This document shows positions 1-8,650 of a stretch of 64,000 bases of DNA, in pieces. Both the position numbers and the translations under genes were made by a program. Below the pieces are notes generated by a model, which did no database searches, had not been told where the DNA came from, and saw only the letters and a program-made list of their open reading frames with translations. Each line of letters starts with the position of its first letter. Within the stretch, counting starts at the first letter, position 1. Source of the DNA: Luteimonas endophytica (GTDB taxonomy: Bacteria; Pseudomonadota; Gammaproteobacteria; Xanthomonadales; Xanthomonadaceae); assembly GCF_029887875.1 (NCBI RefSeq), contig NZ_JARXRM010000008.1, positions 154,318-218,317 of the forward strand, in the 5' to 3' direction.

Positions 1-582
1 GCGCATCGCCTGGTGCAGCGCATTGGCCTGCATCGCGCCGGCGCCGGAGGCGTGCCCGGCGGCGCCGCGGAAACGCAGCAGCGCGGAGGAGATCCCGCGA
101 TGAGCCAGCACCGCCTCGCAGCCGGTCGGTTCGGCGACGATCGCCTCGCTGAAGCGGTAGCCGCCCTTGAGGAAGGCCAGCACGCAGCGCGCGTCGTTGG
201 CTTCCTCGTCGCTGGTGAACAGGAACGCCGCGTCGCCCCGGGTCGCCTGGGCGGCCGCCAGCAGGCCGGCTGCGGCGCCCTTGATGTCGCAGGCGCCCAG
301 GCCCACCGCGCGCACGCCGTCGACGCGCAGCTTGAACGGGTCCGCGCTCCAGTGCGGCGAGTCCGGCACCGTGTCCAGGTGCACGTTGAACAGCCGCTGC
401 GGGGTGCCGCGCACCGCCAGCAGCGAGACCGCGCCGGCGCCGTGGTCGCTCAGCTCGACGCGGAAGCCGGGCAGCTGCGCGCGGAGGTACGCGAAGATGC
501 CGCCGCCGTCGATCGCCCGCGGTGGATTGCGCGTATCGAACGCGACCAGGGCTTCGAGGTGTCTGAGGATGGCGTCGAGCAT
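1..582 (-). CDS. argE: ArgE-type acetylcitrulline/acetylornithine deacetylase (3' end outside window)
   Basis: M20 metallopeptidase-family deacetylase, cut by the window edge, so only the first 194 residues are present. It starts at ATG 582 with MLDAILRHLEALVAFDTRNP. The metal-binding HxD motif is visible in FNVHLDTVPD, followed by GACDIKG and SDEEAND, the expected second and third metal-ligand regions. In Xanthomonas-type arginine synthesis this enzyme deacetylates N-acetylcitrulline to citrulline, which feeds ArgG. It is the third gene of the argF'-argG-argE run, 17 bp after the argG stop, so it is very probably co-transcribed. Family and context agree; substrate choice is inferred from context. 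Confidence 0.9.
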   Translation of the reverse strand, partial: MLDAILRHLEALVAFDTRNPPRAIDGGGIFAYLRAQLPGFRVELSDHGAGAVSLLAVRGTPQRLFNVHLDTVPDSPHWSADPFKLRVDGVRAVGLGACDIKGAAAGLLAAAQATRGDAAFLFTSDEEANDARCVLAFLKGGYRFSEAIVAEPTGCEAVLAHRGISSALLRFRGAAGHASGAGAMQANALHQAMR

Positions 583-587
583 CTTGG

Positions 588-614
588 GATTCCCGATTCC
601 TACGCCCGATTCCC
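588..614. repeat. degenerate heptamer repeat at the argG-argE junction
   Basis: Plus strand reads GATTCCC, GATTCCT, a 6-bp break (ACGCCC), then GATTCCC. The unit is AT-richer than its surroundings and is the same family as the repeats at 1815-1842, 1920-1940 and 18477-18497. Here it supplies the argG stop codon and the last argG codons. Confidence 0.7.
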
Positions 615-1865
615 GGCACCGTTCACCTGCGCCCACAGCGTCGAGCTCATTCCGAACAGCCGGATGAAGCCCTCCGCCTCCTCCACGCCCCAGTCCGCCG
701 ACTGCGCATACGTGGCACCCTGCGCGTGCAGCAGGTGCGGCGACGACACCGCCACGGCATCGACGCGGCCGCCGTTGGTTTCCAGCACCACCTCGCCATT
801 GACCATGCGCTGGGTCGAGGCCAGGAAGGCCTCCAGATCGGTCTTGAGCGGGTCGTGATAGAAGCCCTCGTACACCAGCTCGACCCACTGTCGGGCCACC
901 GCCGGCTTGAAGCGGTTCTGCTGCTTGGTCAGCACCGCTTCCTCGAGCGCGCGGTGCGCCGCCAGCAGCGCCGCCAGGCCCGGCGCCTCGTACACGATCC
1001 GCCCCTTCAACCCGATGGTGGTGTCGCCGGTGTAGAGGCCGCGGCCGACGCCGTAGCGCGCGAACATGGCGTTGAGCCGCGCCAGCAGCGCGGCACCGTC
1101 GAGCGCTTCGCCGTCCAGTTCCACCGCCTCGCCGGCGGCGAAACGCAACCGCGCCCGCAGCGGCTCGGCCGGCCACTCCGCGCGCGGCGCGCACCAGCCG
1201 CGCGCTTGCGCGCCGGGCGCCTCCCAGCGGTCGATTTCGCCGCCCGACAGGGTCACCCCGAGCAGGTTCTCGTTGATGGTGTAGGCCTTCTGCTTGGCGC
1301 GCACGCCGAAACCGCGCGCCTCCAGGTACTCCTGTTCGTAGGCGCGGGTCTGGGTATGTTCCTTCTGGATCTCCCGGATCGGGGCGACGATGCGGTAGCT
1401 TCCGCTGGCCTTCACCGCCAGGTCGAAGCGCACCTGGTCGTTGCCCATGCCGGTGCAGCCGTGGGCCACCGCGTCGGTGCCGAGTTCGCGCGCCCGTGCG
1501 AGGGTGGCGTCGACGATCAGGTAGCGGTCCGAGACCAGCAGCGGGTACTGCCCCTGGTAGCCCTCGCCGGCCCAGACGAAGGGCTTGACGAAACCGTCCC
1601 AGATCGCCGGCCCGCCGTCGACGGTGGCGTGGCTGGCCACCCCGAGCTCGGCGGCGCGCTGCTCGATGAAGGCGCGCTCCTGCGCATCCACGCCGCCGGT
1701 ATCGGCGAACACGGTATGCACCCGCCAGCCCTGCTCCTGCAGGTAGGGCACGCAGAAGCTGGTGTCGAGCCCCCCGGAGAACGCAAGGACGATGTCCTGG
1801 CCTCCTCCGGGGGCGTGATTGGTGACTGGTGATTGGTGGTTGGTTGAAGCAGGCTGCTGCGGCAT
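600..1865 (-). CDS. argG: Argininosuccinate synthase
   Basis: Joins citrulline and aspartate with ATP to give argininosuccinate in the cytoplasm. The ATP-binding P-loop-like motif AFSGGLDTS lies near residues 28-36, and [13 protein letters not shown] and [10 protein letters not shown] follow as in the Xanthomonas enzyme. I chose ATG 1865 (421 aa); the reading frame is open up to 1937 but that stretch has no family similarity. The N-terminal [10 protein letters not shown] and the C-terminal GAGNRA are encoded by heptamer repeats and extend past the usual family ends. The gene sits between argF' and argE on the same strand with 72 bp to argF', so it is probably one transcript controlled from upstream of argF'. 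Confidence 0.95.
   Translation of the reverse strand: MPQQPASTNHQSPVTNHAPGGGQDIVLAFSGGLDTSFCVPYLQEQGWRVHTVFADTGGVDAQERAFIEQRAAELGVASHATVDGGPAIWDGFVKPFVWAGEGYQGQYPLLVSDRYLIVDATLARARELGTDAVAHGCTGMGNDQVRFDLAVKASGSYRIVAPIREIQKEHTQTRAYEQEYLEARGFGVRAKQKAYTINENLLGVTLSGGEIDRWEAPGAQARGWCAPRAEWPAEPLRARLRFAAGEAVELDGEALDGAALLARLNAMFARYGVGRGLYTGDTTIGLKGRIVYEAPGLAALLAAHRALEEAVLTKQQNRFKPAVARQWVELVYEGFYHDPLKTDLEAFLASTQRMVNGEVVLETNGGRVDAVAVSSPHLLHAQGATYAQSADWGVEEAEGFIRLFGMSSTLWAQVNGAGNRA
1815..1842. repeat. four tandem heptamers inside the 5' end of argG
   Basis: Plus strand reads GTGATTG, GTGACTG, GTGATTG, GTGGTTG without gaps. They are translated on the minus strand as the [10 protein letters not shown] segment of ArgG. 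Being 28 bp long, the array is not a multiple of three, so a unit gain or loss would move the start codon out of frame. Confidence 0.8.
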
Positions 1866-1919
1866 CTGGGGGCCTCTCGGAAAGGGGGGCAATACGTCTG
1901 CTGAAGGGGTTCGCTCTTG

Positions 1920-1940
1920 CGAATCACGAATCGCCAATCA
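1920..1940. repeat. three tandem heptamers at the argF'-argG junction
   Basis: Plus strand reads CGAATCA, CGAATCG, CCAATCA. The argF' stop codon (1938-1940) lies in the third unit. Same family as the other heptamer arrays in this window. Confidence 0.75.
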
Positions 1941-2945
1941 CGACTGCGCCACCAGCGCAGCCATCACCGCCTTCTGCACGTGCAGCCGGTTCTCGGCCTC
2001 GTCGACGGCGATGCAGGCGGGGGAATCCATCACCGCGTCGGTGGCCTTGACGTTGCGCCGCAGCGGCAGACAGTGGCTGAAGACGGCCCCGTCGGTCAGC
2101 GCCATCTTGGCCTCGTCGACGATGAAATGGCGATAGCGGTCGCGCATCGGCTTCTCGCGCTCCCAGGCGCCGAAATAGGGCAGCGCGCCCCAGCTCTTGG
2201 CGTAGACCGCGTGGGCGCCGGCGTAGGCGCTGTCTATGTCGTGGCTGACCGCGAACGAGCCGCCGCTCTCGGCGACGTTGTCGCGGGCCCAGCCGAGATA
2301 GCGCTCGTCGAGCAGGTAGTCCTCGTTCGGGCACAGCAGGGTCACGTCCATGCCCATCCGGGTGGCGATGGTCAGCGCCGAATTGGCCACCGCGGTGTTG
2401 AGCGCCTTGGGATGGTAGGTCCAGGTGAGCACGTATTTCCTGCCGCGCAGGTCGTCGCTGCCGAAGTGCTCGCGCAGCGCCAGCGCGTGCGCGAGTTCCT
2501 GGCAGGGGTGGGTGATCGTTTCCATGTTGATCACCGGCACCGTCGCGTAGCGGGCGAAGGAGCGCAGCACCCGATCCTCGCGGTCCACCGACCAGTCGGC
2601 GAACTTCGGGAACGCGCGCACCCCGATCAGGTCGACGTAGCGCGCCAGCACCCGCGCCACCTCGGCGATGTGCTCCTCGGTCTCGCCCTCCATCACCGTG
2701 CCCAGGTCGAACTCGATCGGCCACGCATCCTTGCCCGGCTGCAGCACGATGGCGTGCCCACCGAGCTGGAACGCGCCGAGTTCGAAACTGGTGCGGGTGC
2801 GCATCGAGGCGTTGAAGAACACCAGCGCGATGGAACGGCCCTTGAGCTCGTCGCCCAGGCGCCGGCGCTTGAAGCGCGCGGCCTCGGCCAGTACCGCATC
2901 GAGTTCCGCGCGGCTCCAGTCCTGGGTGTTGAGGAAGTGCTTCAT
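1938..2945 (-). CDS. argF': N-acetylornithine carbamoyltransferase
   Basis: Transfers a carbamoyl group to N-acetylornithine, giving N-acetylcitrulline; this replaces ornithine carbamoyltransferase in Xanthomonadaceae and some Bacteroidetes. The 335-aa length fits the Xanthomonas enzyme. Visible motifs are the carbamoyl-phosphate loop SMRTRTSFE near residue 50, the NMETITHPCQE segment, and the C-terminal SHCLPLRRNVKATDAVMD typical of the acetylornithine type rather than of OTCase. The usual NPSMRTR proline is Ala here (NASMRTR). Start ATG 2945 gives the family N-terminus KHFLNTQDWSRAEL. It is first in the arg operon, and the leader upstream looks like an attenuator. Confidence 0.95.
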   Translation of the reverse strand: MKHFLNTQDWSRAELDAVLAEAARFKRRRLGDELKGRSIALVFFNASMRTRTSFELGAFQLGGHAIVLQPGKDAWPIEFDLGTVMEGETEEHIAEVARVLARYVDLIGVRAFPKFADWSVDREDRVLRSFARYATVPVINMETITHPCQELAHALALREHFGSDDLRGRKYVLTWTYHPKALNTAVANSALTIATRMGMDVTLLCPNEDYLLDERYLGWARDNVAESGGSFAVSHDIDSAYAGAHAVYAKSWGALPYFGAWEREKPMRDRYRHFIVDEAKMALTDGAVFSHCLPLRRNVKATDAVMDSPACIAVDEAENRLHVQKAVMAALVAQS

Positions 2946-3001
2946 CGATGGTTCCTGTCGGTCGGCGGGCGCCGGCGGGCGAAAAACCCGGCGCGAAAAC
3001 G

Positions 3002-3025
3002 AAAAAACCCAGCGCGAGGCTGGGT
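3002..3025 (-). terminator. intrinsic terminator upstream of argF' (probable attenuator terminator)
   Basis: On the minus strand ACCCAGC, loop CTCGC, GCTGGGT is followed by a run of T (minus-strand TTTTTT around 3002-3007). It lies 57 bp before the argF' start and about 190 bp after the stop of the upstream same-strand gene. A competing upstream copy of the 3' arm makes an attenuator likely. Confidence 0.75.
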
Positions 3026-3163
3026 CGGTCCTGTGAAACCCGATGCCGCGGGTCCCGGCTACCCAGCTGGCTGGCAGGCTTCCGGTCGGCGCGCGCGCGA
3101 GGTCATTCCCGCCGCCATCCGGGCGGAGGTGAGGATCTGGGCGTTGGCGCGGATCTGGGTCAT
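3007..3163 (-). promoter_or_regulatory. putative ribosome-dependent attenuator of the arg operon
   Basis: Four complementary segments can be read on the minus strand. Segment 1 is ACCCAG (3155-3160, codons 2-3 of a leader peptide). Segment 2 is GCTGGGT (3061-3067, at the leader stop). Segment 3 is ACCCAGC (3019-3025). Segment 4 is GCTGGGT (3007-3013), followed by T residues. Pairing 3:4 is the terminator, 2:3 would prevent it, and 1:2 would release 3. Arg codons cluster at leader positions 23, 25 and 26, so a ribosome stalled there would leave segment 2 free. The architecture is seen; its function is inferred. Confidence 0.5.
3059..3163 (-). CDS. possible 34-aa arginine leader peptide
   Basis: Short open frame starting at ATG 3163 with a GAGG ribosome site about 10 bases upstream. 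It contains six Arg codons of 34, three of them in the RARR cluster at residues 23-26, and stops at 3059-3061 inside segment 2 of the putative attenuator. Ala (7) is also frequent, and Ile, Thr and Met codons occur, so the sensed amino acid is not proved. No family is recognised. Confidence 0.4.
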   Translation of the reverse strand: MTQIRANAQILTSARMAAGMTSRARRPEACQPAG

Positions 3164-3214
3164 CGCGCGGCATCCTCGCACGAGCGGCGGGCCGCCGCAA
3201 GCGCCGGCGCGGCG

Positions 3215-3709
3215 CTACTCGCCGCTTGCGCTGACCACCGGGGTCACCGAAATCCTCACCCGGACCCGGTTGCCCGGGTCGTAGGGCAGGCGCGAGCGAT
3301 ACTTGACGCCCTTGTGCACGTAGTCGACGTCGTAGCCGATCGGGCGCCGGAACTCGCGCTCGACCGGCACCATCCGGCAATCGCCGCCAGCCGAACGGGC
3401 CACTTCCTCGACCTCGTCGGACGGGGTGAGCACGTCGCGCACAGCACCGACCACCCGCGACAGGCCGCGTCGCTCGCGATCCGGCACCGGGCTCTCGGCC
3501 GCTTCGGGTTCGCAGCGCTCGACCATGCTGGTCGCGCGCAGCGTCTGGTACACCGGCTCGGCGCTGAGCACCCGGGCGTAGTCGATGCGCACGTTCTCGG
3601 GCGGTGGCGGGGGCGGCGCCCGGTCCTGCGGCTCGTCCTGGGCCACGACCGGCGCCGCCACGACGGCGGCGAGCAGCAGGGTGGTCAGGGCGAGGAAGGT
3701 GCGCAGCAT
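3215..3709 (-). CDS. Secreted protein of unknown function (glycine-zipper 2TM C-terminal-like)
   Basis: A 164-aa protein with an N-terminal signal peptide (MLRTFLALTTLLLAAVVAAP, cleavage likely near VVAQ). A proline run PPPPPP follows, then DYARVLSAEPVYQT, and a C-terminal half with GYDVDYVHKGVKYRSRLPYDPGNRVRVRISVTPV. I recall this pattern from Xanthomonad envelope proteins related to glycine-zipper 2TM proteins; the glycine zipper itself is absent, replaced by RVVGAVRDVL. Two cysteines (in RCEPE and GDCRM) could form a disulfide. It stands alone between the arg operon and divergent cysS. Role unknown; a periplasmic or outer-membrane location is likely. Confidence 0.75.
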   Translation of the reverse strand: MLRTFLALTTLLLAAVVAAPVVAQDEPQDRAPPPPPPENVRIDYARVLSAEPVYQTLRATSMVERCEPEAAESPVPDRERRGLSRVVGAVRDVLTPSDEVEEVARSAGGDCRMVPVEREFRRPIGYDVDYVHKGVKYRSRLPYDPGNRVRVRISVTPVVSASGE

Positions 3710-3865
3710 CGGGATCCCGGCGGCCGAGTTCCCCGAGTGTAGGCCGCGCCCGCGGCGAACGGCTGAATCGCCGCTGTCGTGACCTTCACGCGACCGGTAG
3801 AATCCAGGGCCGGCCGGCGACTCTCGACACTCACGGGTCGCCGGCGTCCGCTTCCCTGCCCGCCG

Positions 3866-5311
3866 ATGAGCCTGCGCCTCTTCAACAGCCTGACCCGCCG
3901 GGTCGAACCGTTCGCGCCGCTGGACCCGTCCTGTCCGACGATGTACCTGTGCGGGCCCACGGTCTACAACTACGTGCATATCGGCAACGCCCGCGGGCCG
4001 GTGGTGTTCGGGGTGCTCGCGGCGCTGCTGCGCCGCCGCTTCGGCGGGCTGCGCTACGCCCGCAACGTCACCGACGTCGACGACAAGATCAACGCCGCGG
4101 CCAGGGAGCTGGGGGTGCCGATCTCGGCGATCACCTCCCGCTACGCGGCCGCCTACCGCGACGACATGGCCGCCCTGGGCGTCGAGCCGCCGGACCTCGA
4201 GCCCGAGGCGACCGCGCACATCGCCGAGATCGTGGCGATGATCGAACGCCTGGTGGCCGGCGGCCACGCCTACTCGGCCGACGGCCACGTGCTGTTCGCG
4301 GTCGCCAGCTTCGAGGGCTACGGGAAGCTGTCGCGGCGCGACACCGAAGAAATGCTGGCCGGCGCGCGGATCGAGATCGCCCCCTACAAGCGCGACCCGG
4401 GCGATTTCGTGCTGTGGAAGCCATCCAGCGACGACCTGCCGGGATGGGACTCGCCGTGGGGTCGGGGCCGCCCGGGCTGGCACATCGAATGCTCGGCGAT
4501 GGCCGCGGCGCACCTGGGGGAAACCATCGACATCCACGCCGGCGGCGTCGACCTGCAGTTTCCGCACCACGAGAACGAGATCGCGCAGAGCGAGTGCGCG
4601 CACGGTGGCCGCACCTTCGCCCGGTTCTGGCTGCACAACGGCATGCTGACGCTGTCCGGCGCCAAGATGTCCAAATCGGTGGGCAACATCGAGAAAGTCA
4701 ACGACCTGTTGCGGAAGCACCCGCCGGAGGCGTTGCGCTACGCCCTGCTGTCGGCGCACTACCGGCAGCCGCTGGACTGGTCGGACGAACTGATCGAATC
4801 CAGCACCCGCACCCTGGACAGGCTCTACGGCACGCTGCGCGACAGCGGGCGGTTCGGCGGCCCGGTGGCGGACGCGCGCGCCGGCGGCGTGCGCGCGGGC
4901 CATTCGCCCGCGGTGCCGGCGCCGATCGAGGACGCCCTCGACGACGACCTCAATACCCCGAAGGCGCTGGCCGAGCTGGCCGCGATCGCAAGCCGGACCC
5001 GCCAGCTGCGCAACGAACTCGCCCATGACCCCCGGGCATCCAGCGAGAGGAGCGATGCACTGACGCGGCTGGCCAGCGAACTGCGCGGCGCCGGTGCCGC
5101 GCTGGGCCTGCTGCAGCAGGATCCGGCGGATTGGTTCGGGCGCGGCGCCAGCGATGCCGACGACGCGCGCATCCAGGCACTGATCGACGAACGCGCCGCA
5201 GCCAAGCAGAACCGCGACTTCACCCGCGCCGATGCGATCCGCGACGGCCTCGCGGCCGAGGGCGTACTGCTCGAGGACACCCCGGAGGGCGTGCGCTGGA
5301 AGCGGGCCTGA
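3866..5311 (+). CDS. cysS: Cysteinyl-tRNA synthetase
   Basis: Class I synthetase charging tRNA-Cys, 481 aa, a normal family length. HIGN (HIGH motif) is at residues 38-41, KMSKS at 267-271, and zinc ligands are visible as Cys29, the Cys in IECSAM and His in HHENE. I chose ATG 3866 because [16 protein letters not shown] matches the family N-terminus; the frame is open upstream. A TAGAAT -10-like hexamer lies at 3798-3803 with a poor -35. It is divergent from the secreted protein at 3215-3709 and is followed by sufE after 158 bp. Confidence 0.97.
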   Translation: MSLRLFNSLTRRVEPFAPLDPSCPTMYLCGPTVYNYVHIGNARGPVVFGVLAALLRRRFGGLRYARNVTDVDDKINAAARELGVPISAITSRYAAAYRDDMAALGVEPPDLEPEATAHIAEIVAMIERLVAGGHAYSADGHVLFAVASFEGYGKLSRRDTEEMLAGARIEIAPYKRDPGDFVLWKPSSDDLPGWDSPWGRGRPGWHIECSAMAAAHLGETIDIHAGGVDLQFPHHENEIAQSECAHGGRTFARFWLHNGMLTLSGAKMSKSVGNIEKVNDLLRKHPPEALRYALLSAHYRQPLDWSDELIESSTRTLDRLYGTLRDSGRFGGPVADARAGGVRAGHSPAVPAPIEDALDDDLNTPKALAELAAIASRTRQLRNELAHDPRASSERSDALTRLASELRGAGAALGLLQQDPADWFGRGASDADDARIQALIDERAAAKQNRDFTRADAIRDGLAAEGVLLEDTPEGVRWKRA

Positions 5312-5469
5312 GCGTCGCGCGCGCCGCCCCGGATAGCACCGGCGAGACAATGGCCGCGCCCCGCCGCTCGCCGGCTTGAATCGCGACCGGCGCAGACCCA
5401 CTTCCTGATCGGGCTTCCTTTCTTCCGCGTTGCGGCCGCCCGGCCGCCACCGCGACACCCAGGCGTATC

Positions 5470-5907
5470 GTGACCCATATCTTCCCGCTCGAACCGACTC
5501 CCGAAGCCGCCCAGGCCGCGATCCGCGACGAGTTCGCGTTCTTCGGCGACTGGTCGGAGCGCTACCAGTACCTGATCGACCTCGGCCGCAAGCTGCCGGA
5601 GTTCCCGGACGCGTGGAAAGTCGAGGAGAACCGGCTGCTCGGCTGCCAGTCGATGGTCTGGATCGTGCCTTCGGGCGATGCCGACAGGCTCGATTTCGCA
5701 GCGGTCAGCGATTCGGCGATCGTGTCCGGGCTCATCTATCTCGCCCTGCGCGTCTACTCCGGGCGCAGCGCCCGCCAGATCCTGGATACGGACGCCGACT
5801 ACATCGCCGCGATCGGCCTGGCCAAGCACCTCTCGCCGACCCGCAGCAACGGCCTGGCCGCGCTGCTGGCCTACATCCGCGAGCGGGCGCAGCGCGCCCT
5901 GCAGTAG
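5470..5907 (+). CDS. sufE: SufE-type cysteine desulfuration protein
   Basis: Accepts sulfane sulfur from a SufS-type cysteine desulfurase for Fe-S cluster assembly. It has 145 residues, as expected. The sulfur-accepting cysteine is Cys59 in the GCQSMVW motif, and the GLIYLALRVYSGRSARQIL region also fits the family. Start is GTG 5470. No other suf gene is nearby, so it is a stand-alone copy. It ends 70 bp before a bidirectional hairpin that separates it from the convergent dksA. Confidence 0.93.
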   Translation: MTHIFPLEPTPEAAQAAIRDEFAFFGDWSERYQYLIDLGRKLPEFPDAWKVEENRLLGCQSMVWIVPSGDADRLDFAAVSDSAIVSGLIYLALRVYSGRSARQILDTDADYIAAIGLAKHLSPTRSNGLAALLAYIRERAQRALQ

Positions 5908-5978
5908 CCTGGCGTCTTCCGGGCATCCCCGCACGGCGTCGCGCGTCCCGGGCCCAGCAGGCCCTTCCGGAAACGAAG

Positions 5979-5998
5979 AACCCGGCCTGAGCCGGGTT
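5979..5998. terminator. bidirectional hairpin terminator between sufE and dksA
   Basis: Perfect 8-bp stem AACCCGGC, loop CTGA, GCCGGGTT. The minus strand continues with TCTTCG, giving a weak T-rich tail for dksA; the plus-strand tail is only CTCG. Placement between convergent genes supports the call. Confidence 0.75.
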
Positions 5999-6023
5999 CT
6001 CGATGCGACCTGCAGGCGCGCGA

Positions 6024-6965
6024 TCAGTCGCCGATCTGCTTCTGCAGGTGCTCCCAGCGCTCCTGCTCGTCGATGGTGCGCTCGGCGGTCAGGCGCGCTT
6101 CCAGACGCTCCAGGCCGATCTCCTCGCCCGAATCGACGCTGTAACCGTACTCGCCGGAGTCGACCCGCTTGAGGGTGCTGTCGATCTTGCCGATCAGCTT
6201 GCGGTAGCGGTCGCGGGTGCGCAGCTCGAGCGAGTTCTCGGTCTCGCGGGTGGCGCGCTCGGCCTCGTCGCCGACGTCGCGCACCTCTTCCTTGAGATTC
6301 TCGATGGTCTGCTTGGATTCCTCCACCAGGTCCGCGCGCCACTTCAGCAGGCGCTGGCGGAAATACTCGAGCTGCAGCGGCCCCATGTACTCCTCGTCCG
6401 GCGCCGGGCGGTAGCCTTCGGGCAGGATCGGGCGGCCAGTTTCCGCATCGGTCTTGTATTCGATGCTGCGGTACTGGGTCCTCGGCGCGGGCCTGGCCGG
6501 CCGGGCGGTCACCGCCACCGCCACCTTGCCGGCCGGGCGGCTGCGCGCGGGGCTGGCGGGCTGGGCCTTGGCGGACGCGGCGGCTGGCCTGGCCGGCGCG
6601 GTCTTCTGCGCCACGCTGGCGGTCTTGGCGACCGGCTTCCTGCGCGCGGATTCGGCGGCGGCCTTGGCCGGCGCCGGAGGCGCGGCCTTGCCGGCGGCCT
6701 TCTTCGGTGCGGCGCCGGCGGGCGCCGCCTTCCTGGCCTTGGCCGGGGCCGCCTTCTTCGCCGGCGCCTTCTTTGCCGGGGCTTTCTTCGCAGGCGCCTT
6801 CTTCGCAGGCGCCTTCTTCGCCGCGGACGTGGCCTTCTTCGCAGCCGCCGGCGACTTGGCCGCCGTCTTCCGGGCCGGCGCCGGCTTCGGCGCGGTCTTC
6901 TTCACCGCCGCCTTCTTCGGCGCGGCCTTCTTCGAGGCTTTCTTTGCGGGTTTCTTCACTGCCAC
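6024..6965 (-). CDS. dksA: DksA-family RNA polymerase-binding regulator, cysteine-less, with Lys/Ala-rich N-terminal tail
   Basis: Acts with ppGpp in the RNA polymerase secondary channel to alter promoter kinetics. The C-terminal 150 residues carry the DksA coiled coil ([20 protein letters not shown]) and the globular fold ([21 protein letters not shown]). All four zinc-finger cysteines are replaced (Ser, Ser, Thr, Glu), and the tip Asp pair is Asp/Glu. Residues 1 to about 165 are a histone-H1-like Lys/Ala/Pro tail with KKAPA repeats coded by five 15-bp DNA units (6751-6825). Start GTG 6965 follows AAGGA by 9 bases; GTG 6959 is an alternative. Total 313 aa, about twice the E. coli protein. 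Confidence 0.9.
   Translation of the reverse strand: MAVKKPAKKASKKAAPKKAAVKKTAPKPAPARKTAAKSPAAAKKATSAAKKAPAKKAPAKKAPAKKAPAKKAAPAKARKAAPAGAAPKKAAGKAAPPAPAKAAAESARRKPVAKTASVAQKTAPARPAAASAKAQPASPARSRPAGKVAVAVTARPARPAPRTQYRSIEYKTDAETGRPILPEGYRPAPDEEYMGPLQLEYFRQRLLKWRADLVEESKQTIENLKEEVRDVGDEAERATRETENSLELRTRDRYRKLIGKIDSTLKRVDSGEYGYSVDSGEEIGLERLEARLTAERTIDEQERWEHLQKQIGD
6751..6825. repeat. five tandem 15-bp units coding the KKAPA tail of DksA
   Basis: Units such as GCCTTCTTCGCAGGC recur five times with one to three mismatches. Read on the minus strand they encode Ala-Pro-Ala-Lys-Lys. The in-frame unit length would let the tail expand or shrink by slippage. Confidence 0.85.
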
Positions 6966-7008
6966 GTCGTAATGTCCTTGCGGTTCCCGTGGAATGGGGA
7001 AGCGCGCT

Positions 7009-7037
7009 GTTATACCCTGCCCTGGCGGCAGCGGCAA
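7009..7037 (-). promoter_or_regulatory. sigma-70-type promoter of dksA
   Basis: Minus strand shows TTGCCG (7032-7037), a 17-bp spacer and TATAAC (7009-7014). The predicted start near 7002 would give a leader of about 37 nt before GTG 6965. Confidence 0.6.
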
Positions 7038-7070
7038 CCGCGATCGCCGCCTCCCAGCCGTGCACGCCAC

Positions 7071-7307
7071 GTGATCGAACGCCTGCTCATCGCCCTGCTG
7101 CGCCTGTACAAGCGATTGCTGAGCCCGCTGCTCGGGCCGCGCTGCCGGTTCGTGCCGACCTGCTCGGAGTACGCCCTGACCGCGATCGCCCGCTACGGCG
7201 CCCTGCGCGGCGGCTGGCTGGCGCTGCGCCGGATCGGCCGCTGCCATCCGCTGAACCCCGGCGGCTACGATCCCGTCCCCCCTCCTCCCACGGATACGAT
7301 CCCATGA
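7071..7307 (+). CDS. yidD: YidD membrane-protein insertion efficiency factor
   Basis: Small inner-membrane-associated protein (78 aa) that helps YidC insert proteins. The family signature [15 protein letters not shown] and the end [15 protein letters not shown] are both present, with an N-terminal amphipathic helix [18 protein letters not shown]. Start is GTG 7071. Its stop overlaps the pyrC start (ATGA at 7304-7307), so the two are translationally linked. In many gammaproteobacteria yidD lies between rnpA and yidC; here it is away from that locus. Confidence 0.93.
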   Translation: MIERLLIALLRLYKRLLSPLLGPRCRFVPTCSEYALTAIARYGALRGGWLALRRIGRCHPLNPGGYDPVPPPPTDTIP

Positions 7308-8650
7308 ACGACACCCTCATCGTCAACGCCCGCCTGGTGAACGAAGGCCGCGAATGGGAAGGAGACCTGCGCATTGCGCAGGGGCGCATCGCCGAGATCG
7401 GCGGCGGCCTCGCCGCCGGGGCGCGCGAAACCGTGATCGATGCCGCCGGCCGCCGGCTGCTGCCCGGGATGATCGACGACCAGGTCCACTTCCGCGAGCC
7501 GGGACTCGAGTACAAGGCCGACATCGCCAGCGAGTCGGGCGCCGCCGTGGCCGGTGGCCTGACCAGCTTCATGGACATGCCCAACACCAGCCCCCCGACG
7601 CTCGACCGCGACGCGCTCGAGAACAAGTACGCGCGCGCCGCCGGTCGCGCGCGCGGCAACTACGGGTTCTACTTCGGCGCGAGCAACGACAATCTGGACA
7701 ACGTCCGCGCGCTCGATCCGCGCGCGGCACCCGGGGTGAAGGTCTTCATGGGCGCCTCCACCGGCAACATGCTGGTCGACGATCCGGAAGTGCTGGACGG
7801 CATCTTCGCCGGCACCCCGGTGCCGATCATCACCCACTGCGAGGACACCCCGATGATCGACGCCGAGTTGGCGCGATACCGGGAACGCTACGGCGACGAC
7901 ATTCCCGCGCGCTGCCATCCGGACATCCGCTCGCGCGAGGCCTGCATCAAGTCGACGCGCCTGGCGTTGTCGCTGGCGCACCGGCACGACACCCGGCTGC
8001 ACGTGCTGCACATCTCCACCGCCGACGAACTGGCGCTGTTCGAGCGCGGCCCGCTGGTGGCGGCGGACGGCACCCGCAAGCGCATCACCGCCGAGACCTG
8101 CATCCATTTCCTGCGTTTCGAGCGCGAGGACTACGAGCGCCTGGGCCATCTGATCAAGTGCAACCCGGCGATCAAGGACGCATCCGACCGCGCCGCGCTG
8201 CTGCGGGCGATCGCCGAGGACACCATCGATGTGCTCGCCACCGACCACGCGCCGCACACGCTCGAGGAGAAGCACAACCCCTACGTGCGCGCACCCAGCG
8301 GCCTCCCGCTGGTGCAGTACGCGCTGACGGCGGCGCTGGAATGCGTGCACGAGGGGCATTTCGACACCGCCCGGGTGGTGCAGAAGTTCGCCCACGCCCC
8401 GGCGCAGCTGTTCGACGTGAAGGAGCGCGGCTTCCTGCGCGAGGGCTACTGGGCGGACCTGGTGCTGGTCGAGGACCGTCCGTTCACCGTCGCCCGCGCC
8501 CAGGTGCTGTCGAAATGCGGCTGGTCGCCGTTCGAGGGCACCACCTTCCGCAGTCGCATCGCCTCGACCTGGGTCAATGGCGAACTCGCCTGGGACGGCG
8601 ACGCGCTGGTCGGCGCACCGCAGGGGCGCCGGTTGGAGTTCGACCGTTGA
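7304..8650 (+). CDS. pyrC: Dihydroorotase
   Basis: Amidohydrolase closing carbamoyl-aspartate to dihydroorotate in pyrimidine synthesis, 448 aa. The first metal motif reads [10 protein letters not shown], where Gln replaces the first His of the usual HxH; I recall the same DQVHFREPG form in Xanthomonas and Bacteroidetes enzymes. Other motifs are GASTGNML, the zinc-ligand segment [15 protein letters not shown] and ATDHAPHT with the catalytic Asp. It overlaps yidD at its 5' end and the M23 peptidase at its 3' end, making a three-gene unit. pyrD lies elsewhere in this window. Confidence 0.92.
   Translation: MNDTLIVNARLVNEGREWEGDLRIAQGRIAEIGGGLAAGARETVIDAAGRRLLPGMIDDQVHFREPGLEYKADIASESGAAVAGGLTSFMDMPNTSPPTLDRDALENKYARAAGRARGNYGFYFGASNDNLDNVRALDPRAAPGVKVFMGASTGNMLVDDPEVLDGIFAGTPVPIITHCEDTPMIDAELARYRERYGDDIPARCHPDIRSREACIKSTRLALSLAHRHDTRLHVLHISTADELALFERGPLVAADGTRKRITAETCIHFLRFEREDYERLGHLIKCNPAIKDASDRAALLRAIAEDTIDVLATDHAPHTLEEKHNPYVRAPSGLPLVQYALTAALECVHEGHFDTARVVQKFAHAPAQLFDVKERGFLREGYWADLVLVEDRPFTVARAQVLSKCGWSPFEGTTFRSRIASTWVNGELAWDGDALVGAPQGRRLEFDR

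Noticed and set aside
6024..6120. Frameshift as the cause of the missing DksA cysteines
   Set aside because: Residues around and after the lost cysteines ([11 protein letters not shown] and the final helix) align in frame with DksA, so these are substitutions, not a shift.
6454..6972. Plus-strand Ala/Phe/Gly-rich frame opposite the DksA tail
   Set aside because: It is only the reverse reading of the Lys/Ala repeat; dksA has the promoter, ribosome site and conserved domain.
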